Source of the DNA: Erythrobacter sp.
Lineage (GTDB): Bacteria; Pseudomonadota; Alphaproteobacteria; Sphingomonadales; Sphingomonadaceae
Reading direction: 5' to 3'
DNA: 35,714 nt
Assembly: GCA_002695185.1 (NCBI GenBank)
Contig: NZOF01000117.1
Span: forward strand, 1 to 35,714
The notes under the pieces were generated by a model. That model did no database searches, was not told the origin of the DNA, and saw only the letters and a list, made by a program, of their open reading frames with translations. This document shows, piece by piece, positions 1-9,350 of this stretch. The position numbers and the translations under genes were made by a program. Position 1 is the first letter of the stretch, and each line of letters opens with the position of its first letter.

Positions 1-2458
1 AAGCTGCGCCAGCTCGGGGATTTGCGCCAGCGCTTCGTCGACGGCCGGTGTCAGCCCTGTGCGGTCGCGCAGCTGGATGAAGTGCACGAGGAACTCGATA
101 TCGACGAGACCCCCGCGCATCAGCTTGACGTCGAGCGGCCCCTTGGCCGGTTTGTGCGCTGCCATCTCACTGCGCATTTTCAGAAGATCAGCCCTGAGAG
201 TGGCGGCATCACGCTCTGCGCCCAGCACATCAGCAAGGATAGCATCGACCTTGCGGATCGCGCACTCGCTCCCGGTCAGCGCGCGCGCACGGGTCAGCGC
301 CATATGTTCCCACGTCCAGGCATCTTCCCTCTGGTAGCGCGCGAAACTCTCCAGATTGACTGCCAGCGGTCCTTGCGCGCCCTGTGGCCGCAACCGCGTA
401 TCGACCTCGTAAAGCGCGCCCTCTGCAGTCGGGACCGAAAGAGCCGCGCTCACCCGCTGTGCAAGGCGATTGAAATAGAGCGTGGCGCCGAGCGGCCGTT
501 CACCGTCGCTTTCGCCATCGTGGCTGCCAGTGAACACATATATGATGTCGAGGTCCGACGCATAGGTCAGCGCGCCGCCCCCCAAGCGCCCTAGGCCGAG
601 GACAACAAGTTCGCCCCCCTTGATCCGGCCATGCTTGCGGGCGAACTCTTCTTCGGCAGCGCTCTGGGCGCTCGCGATCGCCGCTTCAGCCACGCGCGAT
701 AGGGCGGCGGCGACGTCGAGAGGGTCGTGCGCCGCCTCGATCAGCTGGACGCCCAAGGCGAAGCGCGTTTCGCCGGTCACGATCCGGATCCGGTCGAGCC
801 GGTCCTCATAAGTATCGCCGCGTTCGGACCGCACCATTGCTTCGGCCAGATCGCTGCGGCTGCCAGGCAGGTCGAGCGCACTGCGATCGATCAGCGCATC
901 GACCAGTTCGGGCCTGCGTGCGATCGCATCTGCCAGCGGCGGTGCCAGAGTCAGGCAGTCGGCCAGCAATTGCATCAGGCCGGGCCGCGCTTCGAGCAGG
1001 CGGAACAGATTGATGGCACTGCTCATGCGCTGCAGCACGCTTTCCCAGCGCGTCACCGCCCGTTCCGGTTCTGGAGACGCGGCAAGCGATGCCAGCAATT
1101 TCGGCCGGATCGCTTCGAAAGCGGATAGCGCTGCGGTGCTTCGGAGCGGGGCGTAGCGTCCGTCGGTCCATTCGGTAACGCGTTCAGTCAGCTCGGGCGC
1201 GAGCGAAGCCTTCGGCTCATCTGCGACCACATGAGGCGTATCGACGGGCACGGAGACTTCATCCTCCGCGAGAAGCGCGTCATACCGCTGCGCCACCGGA
1301 GCGGTGAGGCGGGAAATATGCTCAAGCCAAGCCGCCCCGTCGGCATAGCCATCCAGTCGCGCCACATTGTCCAGCGCCTCGCCTGCGGGAAGCGTATGGG
1401 TCTGCTGGTCCGTCACCATCTGCAGCCGGTGTTCGATGCGGCGCAGACCGTCATAGCTTTCACCCAGCGCGCGGGCATCGTCGGCACCGATCCTGCCGGT
1501 CGCCGCCAGCGCATCAAGCGCCGCGCGCGTATGCTTGCGCCTCAGCGACGGATCACGGCCGCCATGCACGAGTTGGTGAGTCTGGGCGAAGAACTCCGCC
1601 TCGCGGATCCCGCCACGGCCCAGCTTGACGTTATACTCCGGCGCCGGCTCCCGCGGCCCGGTCTGCTTGTCGCGAATGCGGTGCGTAAGACGGCGCACTT
1701 CGTCGATCGCCCCGAAGTCGAGGCTGCGGCGCCACACGAACGGGCGGATGTGGTCGAGAAACGCCTCCCCCGCCGCAATGTCACCGGCACAAGCGCGCGC
1801 GCGAATGAAGGCGGCCCGTTCCCATGCCAGCGCGCTGCTTTCGTAATGCGTAATGGCCGCGTCCAGCGGAATGGCCAGCGGGCTTACCTCGGAGGCAGGC
1901 CTGAGGCGCAGGTCCACCCGAAACACATACCCTTCTGCCGTCACATCGGACAGCAAGCGTACCACTTCGCGGGCGTAGCGTTGTGCCGCTTCGCCAGGTT
2001 CATCCCGCTCGCGGCGCGGCAGCGTTTCCGGGTCGTAAAGAAGGATAGGGTCAATGTCGGAGGAATAGTTAAGCTCGCCTGCGCCATGCTTGCCAAGCGC
2101 AAGGCCGATCAGTCCCCGCGGCTGCGCACCGGGAACGCGGCGCAGGATCGCTGCCTCGATCGCGCGGTGCAGGGACCGGTCGGCGAACAGCGAAAGTTCG
2201 CGCATCACCTTGTCGAGCTCGAATGCCCCGGCCAGATCGCCAATTGCCAGCACCAGACCCAGGGCCCGCTTTTCACGCCGCAGCGCTACGCCGATGTCGT
2301 CAATCCTATCGCTTGCTGCTTTCGCAAGGTGAAGTGCATCATCTGCTGCTCCGTCAGCCAGCAGCCGGGCGATCTCTTCGTGCCTTTCCAAGCCACGCGC
2401 CAGAAAAGGCGCGTGATCGCGCGCGCGCTTCAACGCATCGGTCCAATCGGCAGCCATC
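1..2458 (-). CDS. glnE: Bifunctional glutamine synthetase adenylyltransferase/deadenylase, 3' end cut by the window edge
   Basis: This enzyme adenylylates and deadenylylates glutamine synthetase (GlnA) in response to PII and so tunes ammonium assimilation. About 819 codons are visible on the minus strand without a stop; the C-terminus lies beyond base 1. Seen: a first nucleotidyltransferase core near residues 122-135 with GAGELNYSSDID, then RVDLRLRP and LGRGGIREAEF; a second core near residues 623-640 with GLGRLGGGALTYASDLD, then EVDTRLRP and MRGGLVDIEF near 778. Two such cores in tandem are diagnostic of GlnE. The chosen start is the ATG at 2458 (MAADW); an in-frame TTG a few codons upstream is possible and no strong Shine-Dalgarno decides it. 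It is divergent from the M28 peptidase gene. The opposite strand carries long open frames here that are only coding shadow. Confidence 0.95.
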
Positions 2459-2575
2459 GAGAAGGCTCTGCCCAAGCATGCGGCATCGCGCAAGGAGCGA
2501 GGCAAGCTTGCGCACGCGCGGCGCCCGGTGCAGAAGCTGCCGTCACGAGATCCACAAAGAGAGGTTGCCTCAAGG
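2459..2575. other. Divergent intergenic region glnE / M28 peptidase
   Basis: A 117-base spacer must hold promoters for both divergent genes. I see no convincing -35/-10 pair or operator by eye. A purine-rich stretch at about 2556-2564 could be a distant ribosome binding site for the plus-strand gene. Confidence 0.4.
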
Positions 2576-4282
<1,707 letters not shown>

Positions 4283-4300
4283 GACCTCCAAGGTGAAACG

Positions 4301-4341
4301 AGAAAGGGGCCGGCTCGCACTTGCGGACCGGCCCCTTTTCT
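4301..4341. terminator. Bidirectional intrinsic terminator between M28 peptidase and galU
   Basis: The left arm AAAGGGGCCGG (4303-4313) pairs perfectly with CCGGCCCCTTT (4328-4338). A T-rich run follows on the plus strand, and the mirrored A-rich run serves the minus strand. It sits between two convergent stop codons (4282 and 4368), the ideal place for a two-way terminator. Confidence 0.85.
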
Positions 4342-4367
4342 TTGGCTCTTTATCGAATTCAGTGCGC

Positions 4368-5246
4368 CTATTCGGCAAGCAGCCTTTCGGCGATGGCGCG
4401 GACTTCGGCGCCCATGTCTTCCCGCTCCAGCGCAAGGGCGAGCGTCGCTTCCACGAAGCCCGTCTTGTTGCCGCAGTCGTAGCGGTTGCCGGCGAAAGTC
4501 ACTGCATGGAACGGCTGCGTGCCGATCATTTTGGCCATGGCATCGGTCAGCTGGATTTCGCCGCCCGCGCCCTTTTCCTGATCTTCCAGCACGCGCATGA
4601 CTTCGGGCTGGAGAATATAGCGGCCCGAAATGATCTTGTTCGACGGCGCTTCGGCCACGGGCGGCTTTTCCACCAGGCCAGTGACTTCGGTCAGCGTGTC
4701 GGACACGTCTTTGCCCGGCTTGATGACGCCATAGCTCGAAACCTCTTCCTCCGGGATTTCCAGCACCGAGATCAGGTTTCCGCCCACTTCTTCATAGGCA
4801 TCGACCATCTGCTTCATGCAGCCCGGTTCACCGATCATCAGCTCGTCGGGCAGGAAGATCGCGAAGGGTTCGTCGCCCACGATGGAGCGCGCGCACCAGA
4901 TCGCATGGCCGAGGCCCAGCGGAACCTGCTGCCGGACCGACATGATGTCCCCGGGCGTGGCGCGGGTCGGATCGAGAACGCCCATGTCCTTGCCCCGTTC
5001 GCCCATCGTGGTTTCCAGCTCGAACGCGAGGTCGAAATAATCCTCGATGCCGGTTTTTCCGCGACCGGTCACGAAGATGATCTGATCGATGCCTGCCTCG
5101 CGCGCCTCGTCGACCGCATACTGGATCAGCGGACGATCGACGATGGGGAGCAATTCCTTGGGCACCGCCTTGGTCGCGGGAAGGAAACGGGTGCCCAGAC
5201 CCGCAACGGGGAATACGGCTTTCTTGATCGGTTTGCGTTTGTTCAT
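4368..5246 (-). CDS. galU: UTP--glucose-1-phosphate uridylyltransferase
   Basis: It makes UDP-glucose from UTP and glucose-1-phosphate, a precursor for exopolysaccharide, LPS and other glucosides. At 292 residues it has the normal length. Seen near the N-terminus: AVFPVAGLGTRFLPATK, the nucleotide-binding signature of bacterial GalU, followed by VPKELLPIVDRP and then the conserved IIFVTGRGK. The C-terminal half has GEIQLTDAM and the F-x-G-x-R-Y-D-C-G motif. The start at 5246 is the only ATG close to the signature; no clear Shine-Dalgarno is visible. It lies divergent from murA. Its position 3 kb from the polysaccharide locus fits a role in sugar-nucleotide supply, but GalU is a core gene and need not be dedicated to that locus. 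Confidence 0.96.
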   Translation of the reverse strand: MNKRKPIKKAVFPVAGLGTRFLPATKAVPKELLPIVDRPLIQYAVDEAREAGIDQIIFVTGRGKTGIEDYFDLAFELETTMGERGKDMGVLDPTRATPGDIMSVRQQVPLGLGHAIWCARSIVGDEPFAIFLPDELMIGEPGCMKQMVDAYEEVGGNLISVLEIPEEEVSSYGVIKPGKDVSDTLTEVTGLVEKPPVAEAPSNKIISGRYILQPEVMRVLEDQEKGAGGEIQLTDAMAKMIGTQPFHAVTFAGNRYDCGNKTGFVEATLALALEREDMGAEVRAIAERLLAE

Positions 5247-5370
5247 ATGGTTTTGGACTAGGCCGTGGGCTGGAACAGGTCAATTAGGCGGCAGTTCACA
5301 GGATGATGAAGGAGGGGGGTGACAAAAGCATGACGCTTGTCAGCAGCCCCGAGACATTTAAAGGCAGGGC

Positions 5371-6654
5371 ATGGACAAACTCATCGTACGCGGCGGCAAC
5401 CGCCTTTCCGGCACAATTCCCATCTCTGGCGCAAAGAACGCGGCGCTCACACTGATCCCCTGCGCGTTGCTGACAGAGGAAGCGGTCACGCTGCGCAATC
5501 TGCCGCGGCTGGCCGATATCGACGGTTTCCAGCATTTGATGTCCCAATTCGGGGTAAGCCATACTATTCCGGGCAAGCGTCCCGAAGAATTCGGTCGCAA
5601 CGTCACGCTTGAAGCGATGCGGATCACCAGTTCGGTCGCGCCTTACGATCTGGTGCGCAAGATGCGCGCTTCGATCCTCGTACTGGCGCCGTTGCTGGCC
5701 CGCACGGGCGAGGCGACCGTATCGCTGCCCGGCGGCTGCGCCATCGGCAACCGACCGATCGATCTTCACCTGAAGGCATTGGAAGCGCTGGGCGCCAATA
5801 TCGAGCTGGCGCAGGGTTATGTGAAGGCATCCGCGCCCGATGGCGGCCTTCCCGGCGGCGAATTCGATTTTCCCGTGGTCTCCGTCGGCGCGACCGAGAA
5901 CGCGCTTATGGCGGCCGTACTCTGCAACGGCACCAGCCTGCTGCGCAATGCAGCGCGCGAACCGGAAATCGTCGATCTATGCAATCTGCTCACCGCGATG
6001 GGTGCCGAGATCGAGGGTGTGGGCACATCGGATCTCACCATTCACGGTGTGAAAAAGCTGCACGGGGCAACTTACCGCGTGATGCCCGACCGGATTGAGG
6101 CAGGCTCCTATGCCTGCGCCGCGGCGATCACCGGTGGCGAGGTATTGCTCGAGGGGGCAGATGCGGGCGACATGGGTTCGACGCTGCACGCGCTGCGCAA
6201 CATAGGCGTCGAGGTGGAAACGGTGAAGGAAGGCGTGAAGGTCGCGGCCAATGGCCAGCTCAAGGCCTATAACCTCACCACCGCGCCGTTCCCGGGCCTT
6301 GCCACAGATATGCAGGCGCAGCTGATGAGCCTGCTCTGCAAGGCCGAAGGCACCAGCGTGCTGAAGGAAACGATCTTCGAAAACCGCTTCATGCACGTTC
6401 CCGAACTGGCGCGCATGGGCGCCGATATCGAGACCACCGGGCGCACGGCCATCGTCAAAGGCCCGGTCGAGCTGACCGGCGCCGAAGTCATGGCGACCGA
6501 TCTGCGCGCCTCGATGAGCCTGGTGATCGCGGGCCTGGCCGCAAAAGGCGAGACTACGGTGCGCCGTCTCTACCATCTCGACCGGGGTTACGAGCGGCTG
6601 GAAGAGAAGCTTCAGCTGGTTGGCGCTGATATCGAACGTGTGGGCGACGATTGA
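5371..6654 (+). CDS. murA: UDP-N-acetylglucosamine 1-carboxyvinyltransferase
   Basis: First committed step of peptidoglycan synthesis: transfer of enolpyruvate from PEP to UDP-GlcNAc in the cytoplasm. The protein has 427 residues, typical for the family. Seen: GAKNAAL with Lys at residue 22 and the active-site loop [10 protein letters not shown] with Cys at residue 123. This Cys corresponds to the fosfomycin-reactive Cys115 of E. coli, so the natural Cys-to-Asp resistance variant is absent. Other conserved segments are [16 protein letters not shown], and TDLRASMSL near the C-terminus. The start at 5371 has AAGGCAGGG just upstream as ribosome binding site. It is divergent from galU. Confidence 0.97.
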   Translation: MDKLIVRGGNRLSGTIPISGAKNAALTLIPCALLTEEAVTLRNLPRLADIDGFQHLMSQFGVSHTIPGKRPEEFGRNVTLEAMRITSSVAPYDLVRKMRASILVLAPLLARTGEATVSLPGGCAIGNRPIDLHLKALEALGANIELAQGYVKASAPDGGLPGGEFDFPVVSVGATENALMAAVLCNGTSLLRNAAREPEIVDLCNLLTAMGAEIEGVGTSDLTIHGVKKLHGATYRVMPDRIEAGSYACAAAITGGEVLLEGADAGDMGSTLHALRNIGVEVETVKEGVKVAANGQLKAYNLTTAPFPGLATDMQAQLMSLLCKAEGTSVLKETIFENRFMHVPELARMGADIETTGRTAIVKGPVELTGAEVMATDLRASMSLVIAGLAAKGETTVRRLYHLDRGYERLEEKLQLVGADIERVGDD

Positions 6655-6668
6655 CGATTATTTGCGGA

Positions 6669-6715
6669 CCTTTCGGCGGATCCAGCAGTTGGTCTGGTAA
6701 TATCTATCCGAAAGG
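6669..6715 (+). promoter_or_regulatory. Leader hairpin overlapping the ribosome binding site of the 6725 gene
   Basis: CCTTTCGG (6669-6676) and CCGAAAGG (6708-6715) form a perfect 8-base inverted repeat. The right arm contains most of the AAAGGGAAG Shine-Dalgarno element of the gene starting at 6725. A short inner stem, CCAG with CTGG, may add stability. Pairing would hide the ribosome binding site. No T-run follows, so it is not a murA terminator. Regulation is inferred only from geometry. Confidence 0.4.
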
Positions 6716-6724
6716 GAAGCAGAC

Positions 6725-6949
6725 ATGATTATCAAGCTCGCAGCACTCGGTGCACTCGGTTACGCCGGCTATCGCTATTACGAAAAGAACAAGGTCGATC
6801 AGAATGGCGTGGCTTTCGCAGGCGGCGAACCGGAAGGCAGCTTCCGCAACGCAGGATCCGCTTCGACTGCGTCACATGATCGCATGAGTTCGACCGACGA
6901 AGCGCTGGATGAAACCTATCCGGCGAGCGACGCGACTGCAAAATACTAA
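6725..6949 (+). CDS. Small putative membrane-anchored protein
   Basis: 74 residues. A short hydrophobic N-terminal helix (IIKLAALGALGYAGYRYY) is followed by a polar, Ser/Thr/Asp-rich tail of about 50 residues ending DETYPASDATAKY. I do not recognise a named family, although small proteins of this build are common in Erythrobacter-like genomes. A strong Shine-Dalgarno (AAAGGGAAG) lies 6-14 bases ahead of the ATG and is part of a leader hairpin. Codon use matches the GC-rich flanks. It is transcribed convergently with the ribbon-helix-helix gene. Function unknown. Confidence 0.7.
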   Translation: MIIKLAALGALGYAGYRYYEKNKVDQNGVAFAGGEPEGSFRNAGSASTASHDRMSSTDEALDETYPASDATAKY

Positions 6950-6950
6950 G

Positions 6951-7247
6951 TCAGGACGACAAATCTTGATTGGAAGGGACGGCGGAAGCGATTTTGCCGT
7001 CCTTTTCGTGTGCGGGGCGTAATTCGGAAGCGACAAGCCACACGCGAATAGCGCCGGCGAGTCCCGGAGGTGTTTCGCTCCGGATCCGTTCCGCGTCGAT
7101 CCGGGCGACCAGCGTGTTGACCGCGATACCGCGCCGGGCGGCAGCTTTCTGCAACAGCTCCCAGAATACGGGTTCAAGGCTGATCGAGGTTCGGTGCCCT
7201 TCGATGCGGACCGAATATTTGACCGGGGGATGGTAGGGCGTTGTCAT
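6951..7247 (-). CDS. Ribbon-helix-helix domain protein (RHH_4 type)
   Basis: 98 residues. Seen: KYSVRIEGHRTSISLEP followed by FWELLQKAAARRG and VNTLVARID, then LAGAIRVWLV. This pattern (a strand, the S-x-S-L-E-x-x-F-W motif and two helices) is the RHH_4 family common in alphaproteobacteria, presumed to bind DNA as a dimer; no target is known. The start at 7247 (MTTPYHPP) gives the usual short N-terminus; the reading frame is open further upstream to about 7694, but that part is arginine/proline shadow of the opposite gene. It is divergent from the 7343 membrane-protein gene and convergent with the 6725 gene. Confidence 0.85.
   Translation of the reverse strand: MTTPYHPPVKYSVRIEGHRTSISLEPVFWELLQKAAARRGIAVNTLVARIDAERIRSETPPGLAGAIRVWLVASELRPAHEKDGKIASAVPSNQDLSS
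6974..7006 (+). terminator. Probable intrinsic terminator of the 6725 gene, inside the convergent gene
   Basis: GGACGGC (6977-6983) pairs with GCCGTCC (6996-7002) and is followed by TTTT. It lies 25 bases after the stop of the 6725 gene but within the last codons of the opposite-strand gene ending at 6951. On the minus strand there is no comparable T-run, so it should act in the plus direction only. Confidence 0.55.
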
Positions 7248-7342
7248 TCGCGGCCGTTTGTACGAGAGTCCGGCAGTCGGAACAATCCACCCTTTCGGCA
7301 TTTGGTTAGGGCATTGGATAGAGGGACAGTTCGGCAAACACG

Positions 7343-8050
7343 GTGAAGAAGGCGCAGCATCAGGGCGGCAATAACCCGCCACCGTTGGAAGGCGCTGCAC
7401 CGCTGCGGCCCGAGAGTTACTCGGCCGAGGAACTTGCCGAGATGGAGCGGCGTGAGCGGCTGGGCGGCTGGCTGATCCTCTTCTTTGCCGGGGCCGCGCT
7501 CGCGACGGGCGTGCTGGCCTTCTACCTGTTTGCCGACGACGTCGAACAGAATGACGAGTTCGTGCGCGCCGACCGGCCCGAGGAGACCGCGCCGCCCGCT
7601 GCCGAGGATGACGAGCCGTTCCTGTGGGGCGGAGTTCTTCCCGAGCCTGCGGACGAGGCCGACCCGGATGCCGGCGAACCGGACGCGCCTGCACTGACCC
7701 GGAATGAGCAGACCCCCACCCGCGCGCGCAATAGCGAAGCGCCCGTGCAGACTTTCAATTTCCCCGGACCGCCCGAACCCGGTAATTCACCCAGCTACGG
7801 CGGGCCGCCGCCCGGTTCGGTCGATCGCGAAACCCGCCGCGCCCTGCGCAGCGGCGAGGCGGAGTTGTGGCGCGAGGATGGCCAGCGCGGCTATGTCCTG
7901 GTTAGCGACGCCGTGGTTTATGGCACTAGGCAATGCCGACAGGTGAGCTATACTCTGTTTGCTAATGGCGGCCAGCTTACCTCGCCTTCAAGCCAATGGT
8001 GCCGCGGCGACGATAGCGCGCGCTGGCGACCGGACGCGCGCGGGGGATAA
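7343..8050 (+). CDS. Single-pass membrane protein with C-terminal surface-antigen-like domain
   Basis: 235 residues from a GTG start at 7343. Seen: a polar cytoplasmic N-terminus, a basic patch (ERRERLGG), one transmembrane helix at residues 41-63, then a long acidic, proline-rich linker (about 64-170). A C-terminal domain of about 65 residues has two cysteines (RQCRQVSY and SSQWCRG) and the build of the small outer-membrane surface-antigen/17-kDa families, which is a loose resemblance only. An alternative start is the in-frame ATG at 7442, preceded by GAGGAA. Function unknown; it may contact the envelope through the linker. It is the last GC-rich gene before the polysaccharide locus. Confidence 0.7.
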   Translation: MKKAQHQGGNNPPPLEGAAPLRPESYSAEELAEMERRERLGGWLILFFAGAALATGVLAFYLFADDVEQNDEFVRADRPEETAPPAAEDDEPFLWGGVLPEPADEADPDAGEPDAPALTRNEQTPTRARNSEAPVQTFNFPGPPEPGNSPSYGGPPPGSVDRETRRALRSGEAELWREDGQRGYVLVSDAVVYGTRQCRQVSYTLFANGGQLTSPSSQWCRGDDSARWRPDARGG

Positions 8051-8205
8051 TACGCGTTCAATTTCCCTTACACCTTTGATGGTAGGGCGTCTTTCCACTC
8101 GGTACAGGCAATTTAGTAGGTCTGAGGCCGAAAAATATTTCGCTATCGACGAATGGCGGTCTCGCTTAGTTAAAAATATCTAAGCAGCGCTCGATAGAAT
8201 AGTTT
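8051..8205. other. Convergent intergenic region at the left edge of the AT-richer locus
   Basis: Base composition drops visibly here. A nested inverted repeat is present: CTATCGA (8143-8149) with TCGATAG (8191-8197) outside, and GCTTAG (8164-8169) with CTAAGC (8180-8185) inside. It could be a transcript end structure for either convergent gene, but neither direction shows a clean T-run. No other feature seen. Confidence 0.35.
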
Positions 8206-9183
8206 TCAAATAAAACCATTGCCGTACCTTAAGACATTATCGATAAATCCAAAAGATTTGTAAGATAAATAAATCATTATTGCCAATACGACTGGATGCT
8301 TTGTTTTATTTTCTGCCAAGCACAGATAAATAAATGTGGTGAAAGTCACCATATTCATTCTATCGCTTCCCAAGACGAATGTAAGAGCTATCAGAGGAGC
8401 GAAGGTTACAAAAACCTTCGTTCGATTATGGAAAATAGCTAGCGCTGCACCGCATAGAGCCAAGCCCGACAGGATGTCTATTAAGCCTCCCTGACCTTGA
8501 TAGCTGGCGAATTTTCCAAGCAGGGCGGTGGAGAAAAAGTACAGCAGCCCCACCGCACCGACGGCGGTACCCGCGCCAATAACAACCTTCATCCGTGCTG
8601 ACAGTTGTGAGAAAAAGTGCCAGACGAAAACTGATCCAAGCGTGATGAGCGACTGAAAATGGGCTAGCGGCGCAAGAGCGATCCATATCAGCCTAATACG
8701 GCCAGCAGTCATCAAAGCTAGGAAAAGAAAAATGTACGAAAACTTCAGCCTCTCAGCCGATGTCGCCAATACGATAACGTAAAAGTTGGTTAGAAAAAGA
8801 GCAATGAATACTGGGTGGCATCGATGGATTCGCAACGTGTTATAGATGACTGCATACATCGCGCCGTCGATCGCGGCCATGAAAACGTACCGTTCGATTA
8901 AGGCATTTGAACCGATCCACGCGACTATTGGATAGATGATCTCCGAGCTTCCAAGATAATCGCTCTGCGATCTAAGCGCCCAAATTAAGTCTCTCCCTAT
9001 GAGAGAGTCATAATACCTCTGATAATGGGCCGGATCTCCGTAATAGTAATTGTATAGTACGAAGTTGTAGAAGGCAAAAGCAGCGACTCCTACCGCAACG
9101 GCGATAAGCAGGTTCCGCTTCGTCCACAGCCGTTCGGCGCTGGTCGAGAATGTGGTCGAGCTGTAGGCATGTTCAGGGATCAT
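8206..9183 (-). CDS. EpsG-like polysaccharide polymerase, multi-pass membrane protein
   Basis: 325 residues, mostly hydrophobic, with about 8-10 predicted membrane spans. After a first span near residues 27-47 comes a polar loop with YYYGDPAHYQRYYDSLIG, the kind of D-x-x-x-Y-Y loop found in the EpsG family of putative polysaccharide polymerases. A positively charged segment (SAERLKFSYIFLFLALM) follows, matching the family's S-x-R-x-x-x-S/A-x-x-F region. The start at 9183 (ATG) is chosen over a TTG one codon upstream because AAAGGGGA lies 5-6 bases away. Inferred role: joining repeat units in the periplasm for the polysaccharide encoded next door. It is divergent from the beta-helix gene. Alternative: another O-unit-handling membrane enzyme. 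Confidence 0.7.
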   Translation of the reverse strand: MIPEHAYSSTTFSTSAERLWTKRNLLIAVAVGVAAFAFYNFVLYNYYYGDPAHYQRYYDSLIGRDLIWALRSQSDYLGSSEIIYPIVAWIGSNALIERYVFMAAIDGAMYAVIYNTLRIHRCHPVFIALFLTNFYVIVLATSAERLKFSYIFLFLALMTAGRIRLIWIALAPLAHFQSLITLGSVFVWHFFSQLSARMKVVIGAGTAVGAVGLLYFFSTALLGKFASYQGQGGLIDILSGLALCGAALAIFHNRTKVFVTFAPLIALTFVLGSDRMNMVTFTTFIYLCLAENKTKHPVVLAIMIYLSYKSFGFIDNVLRYGNGFI

Positions 9184-9350
9184 CAATTCCCCTTTGCGAT
9201 AAGCAGGGGGCTACTTACAAGCCTGAAGCGCGCTCCACCGTGAAGAGCATGGATGGGGCGCGCCTTTCAGTGTTGGCTAACAAGACCGAATGTAGAGATG
9301 ATTGTCAGGAAAAGCACTGAAATGTCTGGTGGACAAGCGAGGATTCTCGC
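9184..9350. promoter_or_regulatory. Divergent promoter region with a spaced inverted repeat
   Basis: The spacer between the EpsG-like gene and the beta-helix gene contains TTTCAGTG (9265-9272) and its reverse complement CACTGAAA (9315-9322), 50 bases apart start to start. A GAGGA ribosome binding site at 9339-9343 decides the GTG start at 9351. No convincing promoter boxes were identified. Confidence 0.35.

Noticed and set aside
7248..7694. N-terminal extension of the ribbon-helix-helix protein
   Set aside because: The extension is Arg/Pro-rich and antisense to the 7343 gene; the family starts close to the first strand, so 7247 is preferred.
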